The position numbers and the translations under genes were made by a program. Below the pieces are notes generated by a model, which worked only from the letters and a program-made list of their open reading frames with translations, was not told where the DNA came from and did not search any database. DNA of 32,343 bases from Rhizobium sp. (GTDB lineage Bacteria; Pseudomonadota; Alphaproteobacteria; Rhizobiales; Rhizobiaceae): assembly GCA_027533385.1 (NCBI GenBank), contig JAPZUE010000072.1, positions 1-32,343 of the forward strand, written 5' to 3'. Shown here piece after piece: positions 7,959-16,291 of the stretch; position 1 is the first letter of the stretch, and each line of letters opens with the position of its first letter.

Positions 7959-9143
7959 TCACCGAATCGGCGGTTGCAGACGGAGTTTTCCGAAGAGCCG
8001 CTTGGCCACTCGCGCCGCCATTTTAAGATGACCGAGCGATTTTTCATTATTGGCGAAATCGGTGTAAAATGATGGCGGCGCAGCCATGACACGTTCGAAT
8101 TCGACCTCAGATAGCCCCAATTTTTTGATCCAAAAAGCCTTATCATCGACAAGCTCTCGAGGGTCGTAGAGCGGCTTCTCAAGCTCGCGCCGCGCTTCGT
8201 CTTTAGTCATCTGCCCTGAAACGATCAAACTTGCGAAATGGGCACGGCGTTTATCATAGCCGAACTTGGTTGGCAGATAGTGCGCTTGAAAAAACTTGGT
8301 GAAAAGCGATTCATAGTGCTTTCCGCCGTAATCTCTCCAGCCCATGCTCTGCTTTAAGGTATCCTTTGCAGACTCTTTTTTATAGTCGATAAGCTCGAGA
8401 GGCCTATGCACCCGCATCTTCTGCACAAACGGGTAGTAGACATACTTTTCGAGCGTGCTTACGGTCGGATAATTCTTAAGCTTAACGGTGCCATATTTTC
8501 TGTGGATTGCCTTCAAGGATACCGAGTCCGACGCGTCGTAGCCCCATGCATCCGGTAGAATTGACTCGGTTTGCATGTTTCCGCCGCTCAGTATGTCCTT
8601 TATCCCGTACTTTAGTGCCTCTTTATAAAGCGAAGCGATGAAAGCATGGTCCTGCGGCACGTCAAGGTTAGCGATGCCAGCTAGAAAGTACGCCTTTTGA
8701 AGATCCCGGATCTCGGGCCAGTCGATGACCAGCGTGTGCATGTCTAGCTTCAGGCGCTGCACAATGTTCTGAATGTTATTGACTGCCAGTTCGGAGTTCC
8801 AACCTGCGTCAACATGAACAACGAGTGGCCTCAAGCCCAACTTTTCGACTGCGAACCAAGCTAGGTATGAACTGTCCACGCCGCCAGAAAGGCCCAGGAT
8901 ACAATCATAGTCTTTGCCCTTACCCCTAGCCTTGATACCGGAAATCATCGCCTCCAGTTTGCGCTCTCGGTCTTTAGGTGTGCCAACTGTTTCGAGGTAG
9001 CGAGCGTAGGCCAGGCAATGGTTGCAGACACCGCGTTCGTCGAAGCTAATCCACGGATCCGAGGTGTCCATGACACAGCACTTGCATTCCTGATACGGGT
9101 GCTTGTGTAGAAGCTTAGTGTATGGGTTATCAGCATAAATCAT
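7959..9143 (-). CDS. wbpG: N-acetyl-sugar amidotransferase (WbpG family), canonical copy
   Basis: A 394-residue WbpG-type amidotransferase. The start is the ATG at 9143 (MIYADNPYTK); the much longer open frame upstream to 9596 overlaps the flippase gene and is spurious. It has the N-terminal cysteine cluster C20-x2-C23 and C40-x2-C43 around ISFDERGVCNHC, the PP-loop SGGVDSS at residues 86-92, VDAGWNSELAVNNI and GGNMQTESILPDAWGYD. The family converts an N-acetyl group to an acetamidino group using ATP and ammonia tunnelled from HisH/HisF-like partners, which are encoded at 12009-13375. It lies 41 bases after the flippase gene and starts the duplicated amidotransferase-glycosyltransferase block. 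Confidence 0.9.
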   Translation of the reverse strand: MIYADNPYTKLLHKHPYQECKCCVMDTSDPWISFDERGVCNHCLAYARYLETVGTPKDRERKLEAMISGIKARGKGKDYDCILGLSGGVDSSYLAWFAVEKLGLRPLVVHVDAGWNSELAVNNIQNIVQRLKLDMHTLVIDWPEIRDLQKAYFLAGIANLDVPQDHAFIASLYKEALKYGIKDILSGGNMQTESILPDAWGYDASDSVSLKAIHRKYGTVKLKNYPTVSTLEKYVYYPFVQKMRVHRPLELIDYKKESAKDTLKQSMGWRDYGGKHYESLFTKFFQAHYLPTKFGYDKRRAHFASLIVSGQMTKDEARRELEKPLYDPRELVDDKAFWIKKLGLSEVEFERVMAAPPSFYTDFANNEKSLGHLKMAARVAKRLFGKLRLQPPIR

Positions 9144-9184
9144 GGCGGATCTGCACCTGTGTTTTTCTGAATTGGCGGCGTCAG

Positions 9185-10504
9185 TCAAACGCCAGCTGGC
9201 TTGTCTGGCGACGAGCGCGCTCCGCCGGACAAAAAATGGGACACGAACACCGAGAGCACATACCACGCCCCGACGACCACGCTGTAGAGGAAAAGTGTCG
9301 AATAAAGGGTAATGTTCGGGACCAGCAATGGCGGAAGCAACAGCGTTGCGAAGCTCAGCGCCGACAGACCAATTTGCCACAGCAGATCGAGCCGCTGGTG
9401 ATCGTGTATTATCCATATGTAACTCAATGGCGACGAGACAAAGCGGGCAAGCGTCAAGAATGAGACTGCCTGTATAAGGGCCCCAGCATCTCCCCACTGT
9501 GAGCCAAACAATTTTGGGAAAACATACGGTGATATCAGTATTACTGGACCCAGTACCATTACCGCTATAACTAATAAAATCATAAGAAATCGCCAAAATG
9601 ACTTTCGAGACTTTCCGGTCGATTGAAACTCAGATACCGCCTGATGACGGAATATATCCTGAATTCCAGACGATATAAAAGCGACCGGAAATGAAACCAT
9701 TCTGTTGGCCAGCACGTATTGTCCGAGCAAGGCGACGCCGAAGAGCTTGCCGATGACCAGCTCCGGCATAAAACTAGTAATGCTGCTCACGAGATTGGCG
9801 GGGAGCATCCAGTACACGATGCTCTTTCTTTGGGCAAGCAATCTTCGCGCTGCCGCAATGGAAGGTGAAAACGCGATATCCCTCCATTGCCTCCCGATGG
9901 GAGCGACGAACAACAAAACTGCCAAGAGAACACCAGCCATATTGGCCAACACAAACCCTATCGAACCTAGATCCCAGAGGCCGCAAGCAACCTGGAGAAA
10001 AGCGGTCGTGATCGAGAGAGCAATCTTGTTCCGAGCCAACAAGCCAAATCTATTGTTACGGATAGCCCAACTTGTCAAACACATCAGAGTGCCGCTGAGA
10101 AATACTGACAGCGGCAGAAAGTAAATTACCGCGTACGTATCGCTGCCGACCAATTTACTAAGCAAGTCGCCGTCGAAAAGAAAAATAAGCAAAAACAACG
10201 AAACCGAAAACGCAATCAAAGTGGCGAATGATAGAGTGACTGCGTGAAGAGCACGCCTACCCACCTCCTCAAGAACGATCGAATTATGTAGGGCAAGGGA
10301 GGAAACGCTTGCAAGAATCGCGACGATCCCAAAATACAGGCCGTAGACGCCGAACTCTTCAGGGCTGTAGAGCCGAGATACAATTGGCGCGCTAACTAAT
10401 GGAGCCAGCTGTGATGCGGCTAGGCTCATCATGTAAGCGCCTCGACCATGGCTTAGCGCCATACGGGCCCGAGTGATGCCACCAGATACAAGGTTGGTCA
10501 GCAT
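9185..10504 (-). CDS. wzx: Wzx-type polysaccharide repeat-unit flippase
   Basis: A 439-residue polytopic membrane protein with about a dozen hydrophobic segments and the N-terminal pattern SQLAPLVSAPIVSRLYSPEEFGVYGLY seen (in part) in the polysaccharide-export branch of the MOP/PST superfamily. It should flip the undecaprenyl-linked repeat unit from the cytoplasmic to the periplasmic side of the inner membrane. Its ATG at 10504 directly abuts the TAG stop of the preceding asparagine-synthase-like gene. Its presence indicates a Wzx/Wzy-type route rather than an ABC exporter, although no intact Wzy polymerase is visible in the window. Sequence identity in this family is always low, so the call rests on topology and context. 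Confidence 0.85.
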   Translation of the reverse strand: MLTNLVSGGITRARMALSHGRGAYMMSLAASQLAPLVSAPIVSRLYSPEEFGVYGLYFGIVAILASVSSLALHNSIVLEEVGRRALHAVTLSFATLIAFSVSLFLLIFLFDGDLLSKLVGSDTYAVIYFLPLSVFLSGTLMCLTSWAIRNNRFGLLARNKIALSITTAFLQVACGLWDLGSIGFVLANMAGVLLAVLLFVAPIGRQWRDIAFSPSIAAARRLLAQRKSIVYWMLPANLVSSITSFMPELVIGKLFGVALLGQYVLANRMVSFPVAFISSGIQDIFRHQAVSEFQSTGKSRKSFWRFLMILLVIAVMVLGPVILISPYVFPKLFGSQWGDAGALIQAVSFLTLARFVSSPLSYIWIIHDHQRLDLLWQIGLSALSFATLLLPPLLVPNITLYSTLFLYSVVVGAWYVLSVFVSHFLSGGARSSPDKPAGV

Positions 10505-11959
10505 CTATCGCTCACAGTAACGGAGTAGTCTATAGATTTTCTTGAAAACCAGTTTGACGGTTGAAAGAAGGCCTTGTCGCCATACCGAGCCTACGACAAG
10601 TTTCAGTAGCCCGTCCCTTGGATTAGTCGCGACGGCGCTGAAGCTGGGCTGCAGCTGATTCGTTACTGATATCCAGAAGGTCTTGTCCTGTCTGAGCTCT
10701 GGGCTAATGGACTGCGCAAGCGAATACAATCTGCGACAGTTCGCCGGGACGTATGTATTACACCAAAGGTCCATAGCTTGGTACATTTGCCCGTAGACAG
10801 ACGAGTTCGCCAATAGGAAGGCGAAGTCTCTCATGTCCTGCATTGAGCCGCCAGAAGCTGATTCCAGATAGCGTAAGGACAATTGCCTGGTCTCGCTGGG
10901 GCACTCGAAGGCCCAATCTAGCATCTCTTCAGGCGCGGAGAATTTCGGAACCCTTCGGTAGTAGTAATTTCCGACGAGTTCATAATTCTGTCCGTCAATA
11001 ATGGCTGAATATCGTGGAATGGCATCCCAGTGTCCACCAGTGAAATAATAGAAAAGCTCACCAGGGAACAGCTCAGCTCGGAACGTTGTATGGTCTCTGT
11101 ATAGTTTTACGAGTTGAGAATCTTCAAGATATTCGCCAGCATCAATTATTAAAGTCTCGATACCGACAACTCTGCCCAATAGCAGAGGAATTTTTCTATC
11201 CGCGTCTGAGGTCTGCCAATATTTCTTCAAAAATGAAAATGGTTGGAAGTTGACCTTTGCCGCTAGCGCCGCCGCTAGATTTCGTCGGCTATCCGCTCCG
11301 CCACTGAGGGAAATCCATAAAGTGTCCTGCTCTATGCGGTGAGCTTGCCGCATAAACTCGATCAAGAGAGCGCAGCATTCGTCTCTAATCTGCTCGGGAC
11401 TTCGGTCGATGAAATCAAAGATCGGCCTTGTTGGTTGCAAGACTTCACCGCTGACCACGTCAAGCCACTGCCCCGGCAACAGGCAGTATATGCCTGCCAT
11501 GGGTGTTGCCGGGGCGTATGCTACGCCACGGACGACCTCATCGCACTCTGGGTAAAGGGTGGAGAGAAGTCTAGCACTAGAGGAAACTGCGAAATCTGCA
11601 CGCCGGTATTGCGGGCTGGGTGCGAACACGCCAAGCATTCCGCTAGCGTCGGTGGTAATGGATGTGCCGATGATAAGCGCCCAACGATTGCCCCATGTGT
11701 CTGTGATCTCGCGCCAGTTGTCGTGAGTTATCTCACTTAGACGCAGCTCAGGGGCGCCGTTTCCAGCGATTTCTATGGCGTTTCCAATAAGGATGACTGG
11801 CTGCCCGATTGCGTTAAGTGCATGCGCAATATGAAGTTCCGGGCAGTGATAGAGCTTTACTGATCCTGCAACGTCTAGCTGCGACCAACCCTCAGGCGCT
11901 AAAAATCTGCCAGAGGAGCTTATCAGAAACTGTTTACGATGAACGCGCAGATTGCTCAT
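10505..11959 (-). CDS. Asparagine-synthase-like ATP-pyrophosphatase lacking the glutaminase cysteine
   Basis: A 484-residue protein. The ATG at 11959 is preferred (AAAGGCG eight bases upstream); an extension to 12082 would run into the HisF-like gene. The C-terminal half has the PP-loop ISLSGGADSRRNLAAALAAK, as in asparagine synthase B. The N-terminal half (about residues 1-200) resembles the glutamine-hydrolysing domain in layout but has no cysteine directly after the initiator methionine, so it should not hydrolyse glutamine itself. In polysaccharide clusters such proteins are thought to activate a carboxylate for amidation or amide-bond formation, for example of a uronic acid. Here it may modify the diacetamido uronic acid, with ammonia or an amine from elsewhere. 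Substrate unknown. Confidence 0.7.
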   Translation of the reverse strand: MSNLRVHRKQFLISSSGRFLAPEGWSQLDVAGSVKLYHCPELHIAHALNAIGQPVILIGNAIEIAGNGAPELRLSEITHDNWREITDTWGNRWALIIGTSITTDASGMLGVFAPSPQYRRADFAVSSSARLLSTLYPECDEVVRGVAYAPATPMAGIYCLLPGQWLDVVSGEVLQPTRPIFDFIDRSPEQIRDECCALLIEFMRQAHRIEQDTLWISLSGGADSRRNLAAALAAKVNFQPFSFLKKYWQTSDADRKIPLLLGRVVGIETLIIDAGEYLEDSQLVKLYRDHTTFRAELFPGELFYYFTGGHWDAIPRYSAIIDGQNYELVGNYYYRRVPKFSAPEEMLDWAFECPSETRQLSLRYLESASGGSMQDMRDFAFLLANSSVYGQMYQAMDLWCNTYVPANCRRLYSLAQSISPELRQDKTFWISVTNQLQPSFSAVATNPRDGLLKLVVGSVWRQGLLSTVKLVFKKIYRLLRYCER

Positions 11960-12008
11960 GAACGATTCGCCTTTAAAATTTCGCTTAGCAGCATCGTTCG
12001 TGTCCTGA

Positions 12009-12755
12009 TCAGACCCTGTCGTGCGAGTTCGGATAGCTGATAAGAACCGCGCGGTGCTTACCCTGAAACACGAACATTGCACCGGCAGCGGCAGCTGACG
12101 CTCCGGAAGCTGAGATCACAGTGTTGAGATCGTCCACATTGCGCGCGCCCCCGACTGCGATCACAGGCACAGAGACGGCGTCCGCTACTCTATGAATTAG
12201 TTCAAGATTGTATCCTGTCATCTCGCCGTCTCGATCGATGCAGTTGATCATCAGTTCTCCGACGCCCCTCTGCTCGAGTTGACTTGCCCAGTCGAGGACA
12301 CTCATTGGAATGGGCTCTCTTCCGCCGCGTATATAGACCTTCTCTCGACCCATCCAGTTTCTTGAGACGTCGATTGAGCCAACTATAGAAGAACTGCCAA
12401 ATCTATTTGTGAGGGATGGCACCAATGCAGGATCGGTCCATGCCGCCGAGTTCACAACGACCTTTTCGAAACCAACGGCTAAGATCTCCCGAACCTGATC
12501 GACGGAGTTTATTCCGCCGCCATATGCTAGAGGCATGAAACACTCGGATGCAATTTCCCGTAGCATTCGAATATCCGGTGCTGCGCCAGTGCGCGCTGCA
12601 CCGATATCGAGAAGAACAACTTCATCGACCTGCTTGTCGTTAAATATTTTCAGGGTGTTTACCGGATCGCCGAGATAGGTTTCGTTTCGAAATCTCCGAG
12701 TTTTATACAATCCCCCGTCCTTGAGTAGCAAAACGGGGATGAATCTCGAGTGCAT
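12009..12755 (-). CDS. hisF2: HisF-like subunit of the sugar amidotransferase system
   Basis: A 248-residue (beta-alpha)8-barrel related to imidazole glycerol phosphate synthase cyclase. The N-terminus reads RFIPVLLLKDGGLYKTRRF: the aspartate that is catalytic in true HisF (D11 in the DVKDG motif) is replaced by leucine (L10), while INCIDRDGEMTGYN and PVIAVGGARN are kept. This pattern is typical of HisF2 proteins that work with WbpG in acetamidino-sugar synthesis rather than in histidine synthesis. Its likely job is to pass ammonia from the HisH-like glutaminase to WbpG. The ATG at 12755 overlaps the last base of the HisH-like stop codon. No other his genes are near. Confidence 0.88.
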   Translation of the reverse strand: MHSRFIPVLLLKDGGLYKTRRFRNETYLGDPVNTLKIFNDKQVDEVVLLDIGAARTGAAPDIRMLREIASECFMPLAYGGGINSVDQVREILAVGFEKVVVNSAAWTDPALVPSLTNRFGSSSIVGSIDVSRNWMGREKVYIRGGREPIPMSVLDWASQLEQRGVGELMINCIDRDGEMTGYNLELIHRVADAVSVPVIAVGGARNVDDLNTVISASGASAAAAGAMFVFQGKHRAVLISYPNSHDRV

Positions 12756-13375
12756 CAGGAGTAGTCCTCCAAAAAATTACGCAAAAACTGCATACCAAAG
12801 GCGTGACTTTTCTCCGGGTGGAATTGAGCCGCGTGAATGTTGTCTTTACGCAATCCACATGCAAACTCAAAACCGTACTTCGCTGTCATTGATGTGATGG
12901 CCGGCTCTCTCGGGGCAAGATAGTATGAGTGAACAAAGTAAAACCTGGGCACTTCCGGAATTTCACGCAGCATCGTATATCCGTTTGCTGGGGTCACGGC
13001 GCGCCATCCGACATTCGGCAACGGCCATTTTCCGGGAATGCCCGTGAAATCCATTCTGAGTGTTTGCGCATTTAGCCAACCTAAGCCTTTCTCAGTTCCC
13101 TCCTCGCTCGACATTGTCATTAGTTGCGCCCCAAGGCAGATGCCAAGCACCGGAATGTGGTCTTTGAGAACACGTTGATTAAGTACATCGACGAGGCCAG
13201 AAGCGCGTAAATGACGCATTCCAGTGTCAAAAGCCCCGACACCAGGAAGTACCAGCATTTCAGCGCGGGCTATGTCGTCTACCGTGGATCCCAGTGAAGC
13301 ACTGGCTCCAATCTTGCGAAACATGTTTTTGATCGAGCCAATATTGCCAACCCCATAGTCAATAATAACGGGCAT
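12755..13375 (-). CDS. hisH2: HisH-like glutamine amidotransferase for sugar amidination
   Basis: A 206-residue class I glutamine amidotransferase. It has the nucleophile C80 in LGICLGAQLM and the HxE pair in AQFHPEKSH near the C-terminus, with the expected N-terminal VIIDYGVGNIGSIKNM. It hydrolyses glutamine and delivers ammonia through the HisF-like barrel. The ATG at 13375 has a strong AAGGAG site six bases upstream. The gene follows a 271-base gap after the WbpE gene, so a separate promoter is possible. The location next to WbpG-type genes, away from histidine genes, and its HisF partner lacking the cyclase aspartate argue for a role in acetamidino-sugar formation. Confidence 0.88.
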   Translation of the reverse strand: MPVIIDYGVGNIGSIKNMFRKIGASASLGSTVDDIARAEMLVLPGVGAFDTGMRHLRASGLVDVLNQRVLKDHIPVLGICLGAQLMTMSSEEGTEKGLGWLNAQTLRMDFTGIPGKWPLPNVGWRAVTPANGYTMLREIPEVPRFYFVHSYYLAPREPAITSMTAKYGFEFACGLRKDNIHAAQFHPEKSHAFGMQFLRNFLEDYS

Positions 13376-13646
13376 TTGTGCTCCTTAAGGCGCTGAATCT
13401 AGGGGGGCGGCTCGGTTCGCAAATCATGATCATCAGTTCAGGAAACTCGGAAACCAGACGAAAGCCGCGCGTGTTATCTGTATCGTCATTGGTGTTAACG
13501 CCCTGACCGAAGATTAGCATAAGCTGGCGAGCTAGGCGCGCACCTGGTAGCCACGAGTTTCGCACCGAAGCGAACGATAGAAGAACCGTACGACTCGTAG
13601 GACGAGTGGACGCGGCCGGCACTTAATCCGATTATTGTCTCGGTTC

Positions 13647-14759
13647 TTAGGAACATTGATCCCGCGACACGTCCTTAACGGCATTCAAAAGTGTTTCACT
13701 GATCCGGAGTTGCTCATCAAGGCTGATGTAAGGATGCATTGGCAAGCTAAGGACCTCATCAGCTGCTTTATCACCGACAGGCAGCCTGGCACTTGCATCT
13801 GCGACGGCTGGCTGGCGGTTCAGGGGGAGCGGATAATGCACGGCCGTTGGTATGCCGGCGGCCTTCAGAACACCCTCCACTAACGAGCGGTTTTGAACGC
13901 GAACGGTGTATTGCGCCCACGCGCTTGTGTAACTTTCGCCGATTTTAGGCGTCACTATATCCGATTCACGGAGCGCTTGGTCGTAGATCTCGGCGGCTTT
14001 ATTCCTCGCTGCGATTTCATCATCAAGGATTGCCAACTTCGGCAGCAGGATCGCGGCCTGTAAAGTGTCAAGGCGCGAATTCACACCAACGCGAACGTGG
14101 TAATATCGTCTCTCCTGACCGTGTCGGGCGATCTGGCGGATTAAATTGCCCAATTCTCGGTCAGAAGTAAATACTGCTCCACCGTCCCCGTAACATCCCA
14201 GAGGCTTGGAGGGGAAGAAGCTTGTGCAAGCGATAGTGCTCAGATTGCACGACTTTTCACCGCGAATGCTGGAGCCAAAGCTCTGAGCAGCATCCTCTAC
14301 TACGGGAAGGCCATGGCGTGAAGCAATGGCGTTGATAGTATCGAAATCAGCAGGCTGACCGTACAGTGACACCGGAATGATAGCCTTGGTGCGCGGGGTG
14401 ATCGCGGCCTCAAGGAGCGCTGGGTCCATATTGTAGCTGATAGCATCGACATCAACGTATACAACCTTAGCACCCAGCAAGGCTGCCGCCTCCGCGCTGG
14501 CAATATAGCTGAAGCCGGGGGTGATGACCTCGTCACCAGGACCAACGCCCAACGCCATGAGCGCAATTTGTAGCGCATCGGTCCCGTTTGCAACTGTTAT
14601 GCAATGTGCCGCGCCAGTATAAGCCGCGAGCTTTTCCTCGAGCTCAGCCACTTCTGGTCCAAGTATATACTGGCCATGCGCCAGAACCCGAGTGATACCG
14701 GCTGTGATATCCTCGCGCAGTCGTTCTTGTTGCTTAGCAAGGTCAATAAAAGGTATCAT
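13647..14759 (-). CDS. wbpE: WbpE-like UDP-3-keto-GlcNAcA aminotransferase
   Basis: A 370-residue PLP-dependent DegT/DnrJ/EryC1 aminotransferase. K185 in FFPSKPLGCYGDGGA is the PLP lysine, at the same position as in Pseudomonas WbpE, with VEDAAQSFGSS providing the acidic cofactor contact. The N-terminus IPFIDLAKQQ and GQYILGPEV are standard. It transfers an amino group from glutamate to C3 of UDP-2-acetamido-3-keto-glucuronic acid, the step after WbpA/WbpB. It lies between WbpD (5 bases upstream) and the HisH-like gene. Together WbpA, B, E and D form a complete path to UDP-2,3-diacetamido-2,3-dideoxy-glucuronic acid. Confidence 0.9.
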   Translation of the reverse strand: MIPFIDLAKQQERLREDITAGITRVLAHGQYILGPEVAELEEKLAAYTGAAHCITVANGTDALQIALMALGVGPGDEVITPGFSYIASAEAAALLGAKVVYVDVDAISYNMDPALLEAAITPRTKAIIPVSLYGQPADFDTINAIASRHGLPVVEDAAQSFGSSIRGEKSCNLSTIACTSFFPSKPLGCYGDGGAVFTSDRELGNLIRQIARHGQERRYYHVRVGVNSRLDTLQAAILLPKLAILDDEIAARNKAAEIYDQALRESDIVTPKIGESYTSAWAQYTVRVQNRSLVEGVLKAAGIPTAVHYPLPLNRQPAVADASARLPVGDKAADEVLSLPMHPYISLDEQLRISETLLNAVKDVSRDQCS

Positions 14760-14764
14760 AGTTA

Positions 14765-15346
14765 TCAGGCCTCGATACGGGTCAATACTGACCCTGAGAG
14801 GTTATAGACATCGCCGGTATGCGGGCAGACTGTAGTGGCTTCGCCAGTCAGTGGCAGATTCAGCCGATCACCGTAAGCACTCATCCAACCTCCTTGGCGC
14901 CCAGGGACGCCGAGTATCAGTGCGAAATCGGGCACGTCTCGATTGACCACTGCACCGGCACCGATGAAAGCATAGGTCCCAATGGTTACGCCGCATACAA
15001 TAGTGCAATTCGCGCCGAGGGTGGCACCCCTGCGAACTAACGTGTCGCGGTATTGATCTTTCCGCTCAATCAGTCCGCGCGGATTGTATACATTAGTGAA
15101 GACCATAGATGGGCCACAGAACACACCGTCTTCCAGCGTTACATTGTCGTAAACAGAAACGTTATTCTGCAGCTTGCATTTGTTTCCAATAACAACCTTG
15201 TTCCCCACAAAGACGTTCTGTCCGAGGGACACTTCAGCACCAATGCGGGCGCCGCCACAAATGTGGACGAAGTGCCAGATCCGACTTCCTTCACCAATCT
15301 GCGCGCCATCATCAACGATGGCGCTCGAATGCTGGAAGTAATTCAT
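14765..15346 (-). CDS. wbpD: WbpD-like UDP-amino-uronate N-acetyltransferase
   Basis: A 193-residue left-handed beta-helix acetyltransferase made of hexapeptide repeats, with IWHFVHICGGARIG, GQNVFVGNKVVIGNKCKLQN and VFTNVYNPRG, all hallmarks of WbpD. It acetylates the 3-amine made by WbpE, using acetyl-CoA, to give UDP-2,3-diacetamido-2,3-dideoxy-glucuronic acid. The ATG at 15346 is preceded by AGAGGT. It starts two bases after the WbpB stop and ends five bases before WbpE starts, so the four wbp genes are almost certainly one transcript. Length agrees with the family (about 190 residues). Confidence 0.9.
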   Translation of the reverse strand: MNYFQHSSAIVDDGAQIGEGSRIWHFVHICGGARIGAEVSLGQNVFVGNKVVIGNKCKLQNNVSVYDNVTLEDGVFCGPSMVFTNVYNPRGLIERKDQYRDTLVRRGATLGANCTIVCGVTIGTYAFIGAGAVVNRDVPDFALILGVPGRQGGWMSAYGDRLNLPLTGEATTVCPHTGDVYNLSGSVLTRIEA

Positions 15347-15348
15347 GT

Positions 15349-16287
15349 CTACCTCTTAAGAAACGGGTGGGACAGCTCTCCGAGTGGAGCAACAGGAGCG
15401 CTGCGGATGTCGGTGACAGTCTCGATTGCCGTTCGGTTATCCTCAACACCAAAGCCTCCACCCGACAGAATGTCCTCGTAAATTCTGGTGTGCAACTCCG
15501 TGAAGCCGTCTGAGAACTCCACGCTTTCGCCGTCGGCGGTGACCGAGCGGAAGGTGCGCTTGCCTTTTTCCCTCTCCTCGGCAGGCACGTCATTGACATC
15601 CAACGACAGAAACCAGCGAACACGAGCACGGTCGTACTCCAGATAACCTGCTGCCCTAGTCGGTGTATTTAGATGGACGATGTTCTCATGCAATTTACCG
15701 TACACAAAATGCAGCATGTCAAAAAAATGCACGCCGATATTTGTGGCTATTCCGCCCGATTTTTCGGTCACGCCTTTCCAGCTTCTGAGATACCAGTCTC
15801 CACGTGCCGTAATGTAGGTCAGATCGACATCCGCCTTTTCTTCAGCCGGCATTTTGCTGACACGATCGCGCAGGTCCAGAATTGCTGGATGAAGACGTAG
15901 TTGCAGGATGGTATGAATTTTATGGCCCGTGTCGGCCTCAATCGCCTTCAGCTGGTCGATTTGCTCTGGCCAAAGCACAAGCGGCTTTTCACATATTGCA
16001 TCCGCTCCCGCGCGTAGCGCCCATTGCATATGAGCTGAATGCAAAAAGTTCGGCGACGCGATGGAAACATAATCCAACGGGCGTCCAGCTAGGCGTTCGG
16101 AGTACGCGTGTGCGTCCAGCTGCTCAAAATCGGTAAAGTATCGCGCATCAGGGAAGTGACTATCGATAATTCCTACAGAATCGTTCACGTCCATGGCTGC
16201 GACGAGGCTGTTGTCGGTGTCGCGAATAGCTTTCATGTGTCGAGGGGCAATATAGCCAGCGGCACCGATAAGGGCAAAGCGCTTCAT
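15349..16287 (-). CDS. wbpB: WbpB-like NAD-dependent UDP-GlcNAcA 3-oxidoreductase
   Basis: A 312-residue Gfo/Idh/MocA-family oxidoreductase. The N-terminus MKRFALIGAAGYIAPRHMKA is the NAD-binding motif in the form seen in WbpB, and ICEKPLVLWPEQID carries the EKP motif typical of the family. It oxidises C3 of UDP-GlcNAcA to the ketone used by WbpE; in characterised systems NAD is recycled by coupling to 2-oxoglutarate. ATG at 16287, four bases after the WbpA stop. Length is close to known WbpB proteins (about 316 residues). Confidence 0.92.
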   Translation of the reverse strand: MKRFALIGAAGYIAPRHMKAIRDTDNSLVAAMDVNDSVGIIDSHFPDARYFTDFEQLDAHAYSERLAGRPLDYVSIASPNFLHSAHMQWALRAGADAICEKPLVLWPEQIDQLKAIEADTGHKIHTILQLRLHPAILDLRDRVSKMPAEEKADVDLTYITARGDWYLRSWKGVTEKSGGIATNIGVHFFDMLHFVYGKLHENIVHLNTPTRAAGYLEYDRARVRWFLSLDVNDVPAEEREKGKRTFRSVTADGESVEFSDGFTELHTRIYEDILSGGGFGVEDNRTAIETVTDIRSAPVAPLGELSHPFLKR

Positions 16288-16291
16288 GGTC

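Noticed and set aside
7959..9596. Long open frame giving the amidotransferase a 151-residue N-terminal extension
   Set aside because: The extension is antisense-like low-quality sequence overlapping the end of the flippase gene. The ATG at 9143 starts right before the conserved cysteine cluster, as in the family.
12009..13375. Histidine biosynthesis genes hisH and hisF
   Set aside because: The HisF-like protein lacks the catalytic aspartate, no other his genes are present, and WbpG-type partners are encoded next door, so a sugar-amidination role is far more likely.
13359..13622. 87-codon minus-strand frame between wbpE and the HisH-like gene
   Set aside because: Runs into the start of the well-supported HisH-like gene and shows no family feature. 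The 271-base gap is taken as an intergenic, possibly promoter-bearing, region.
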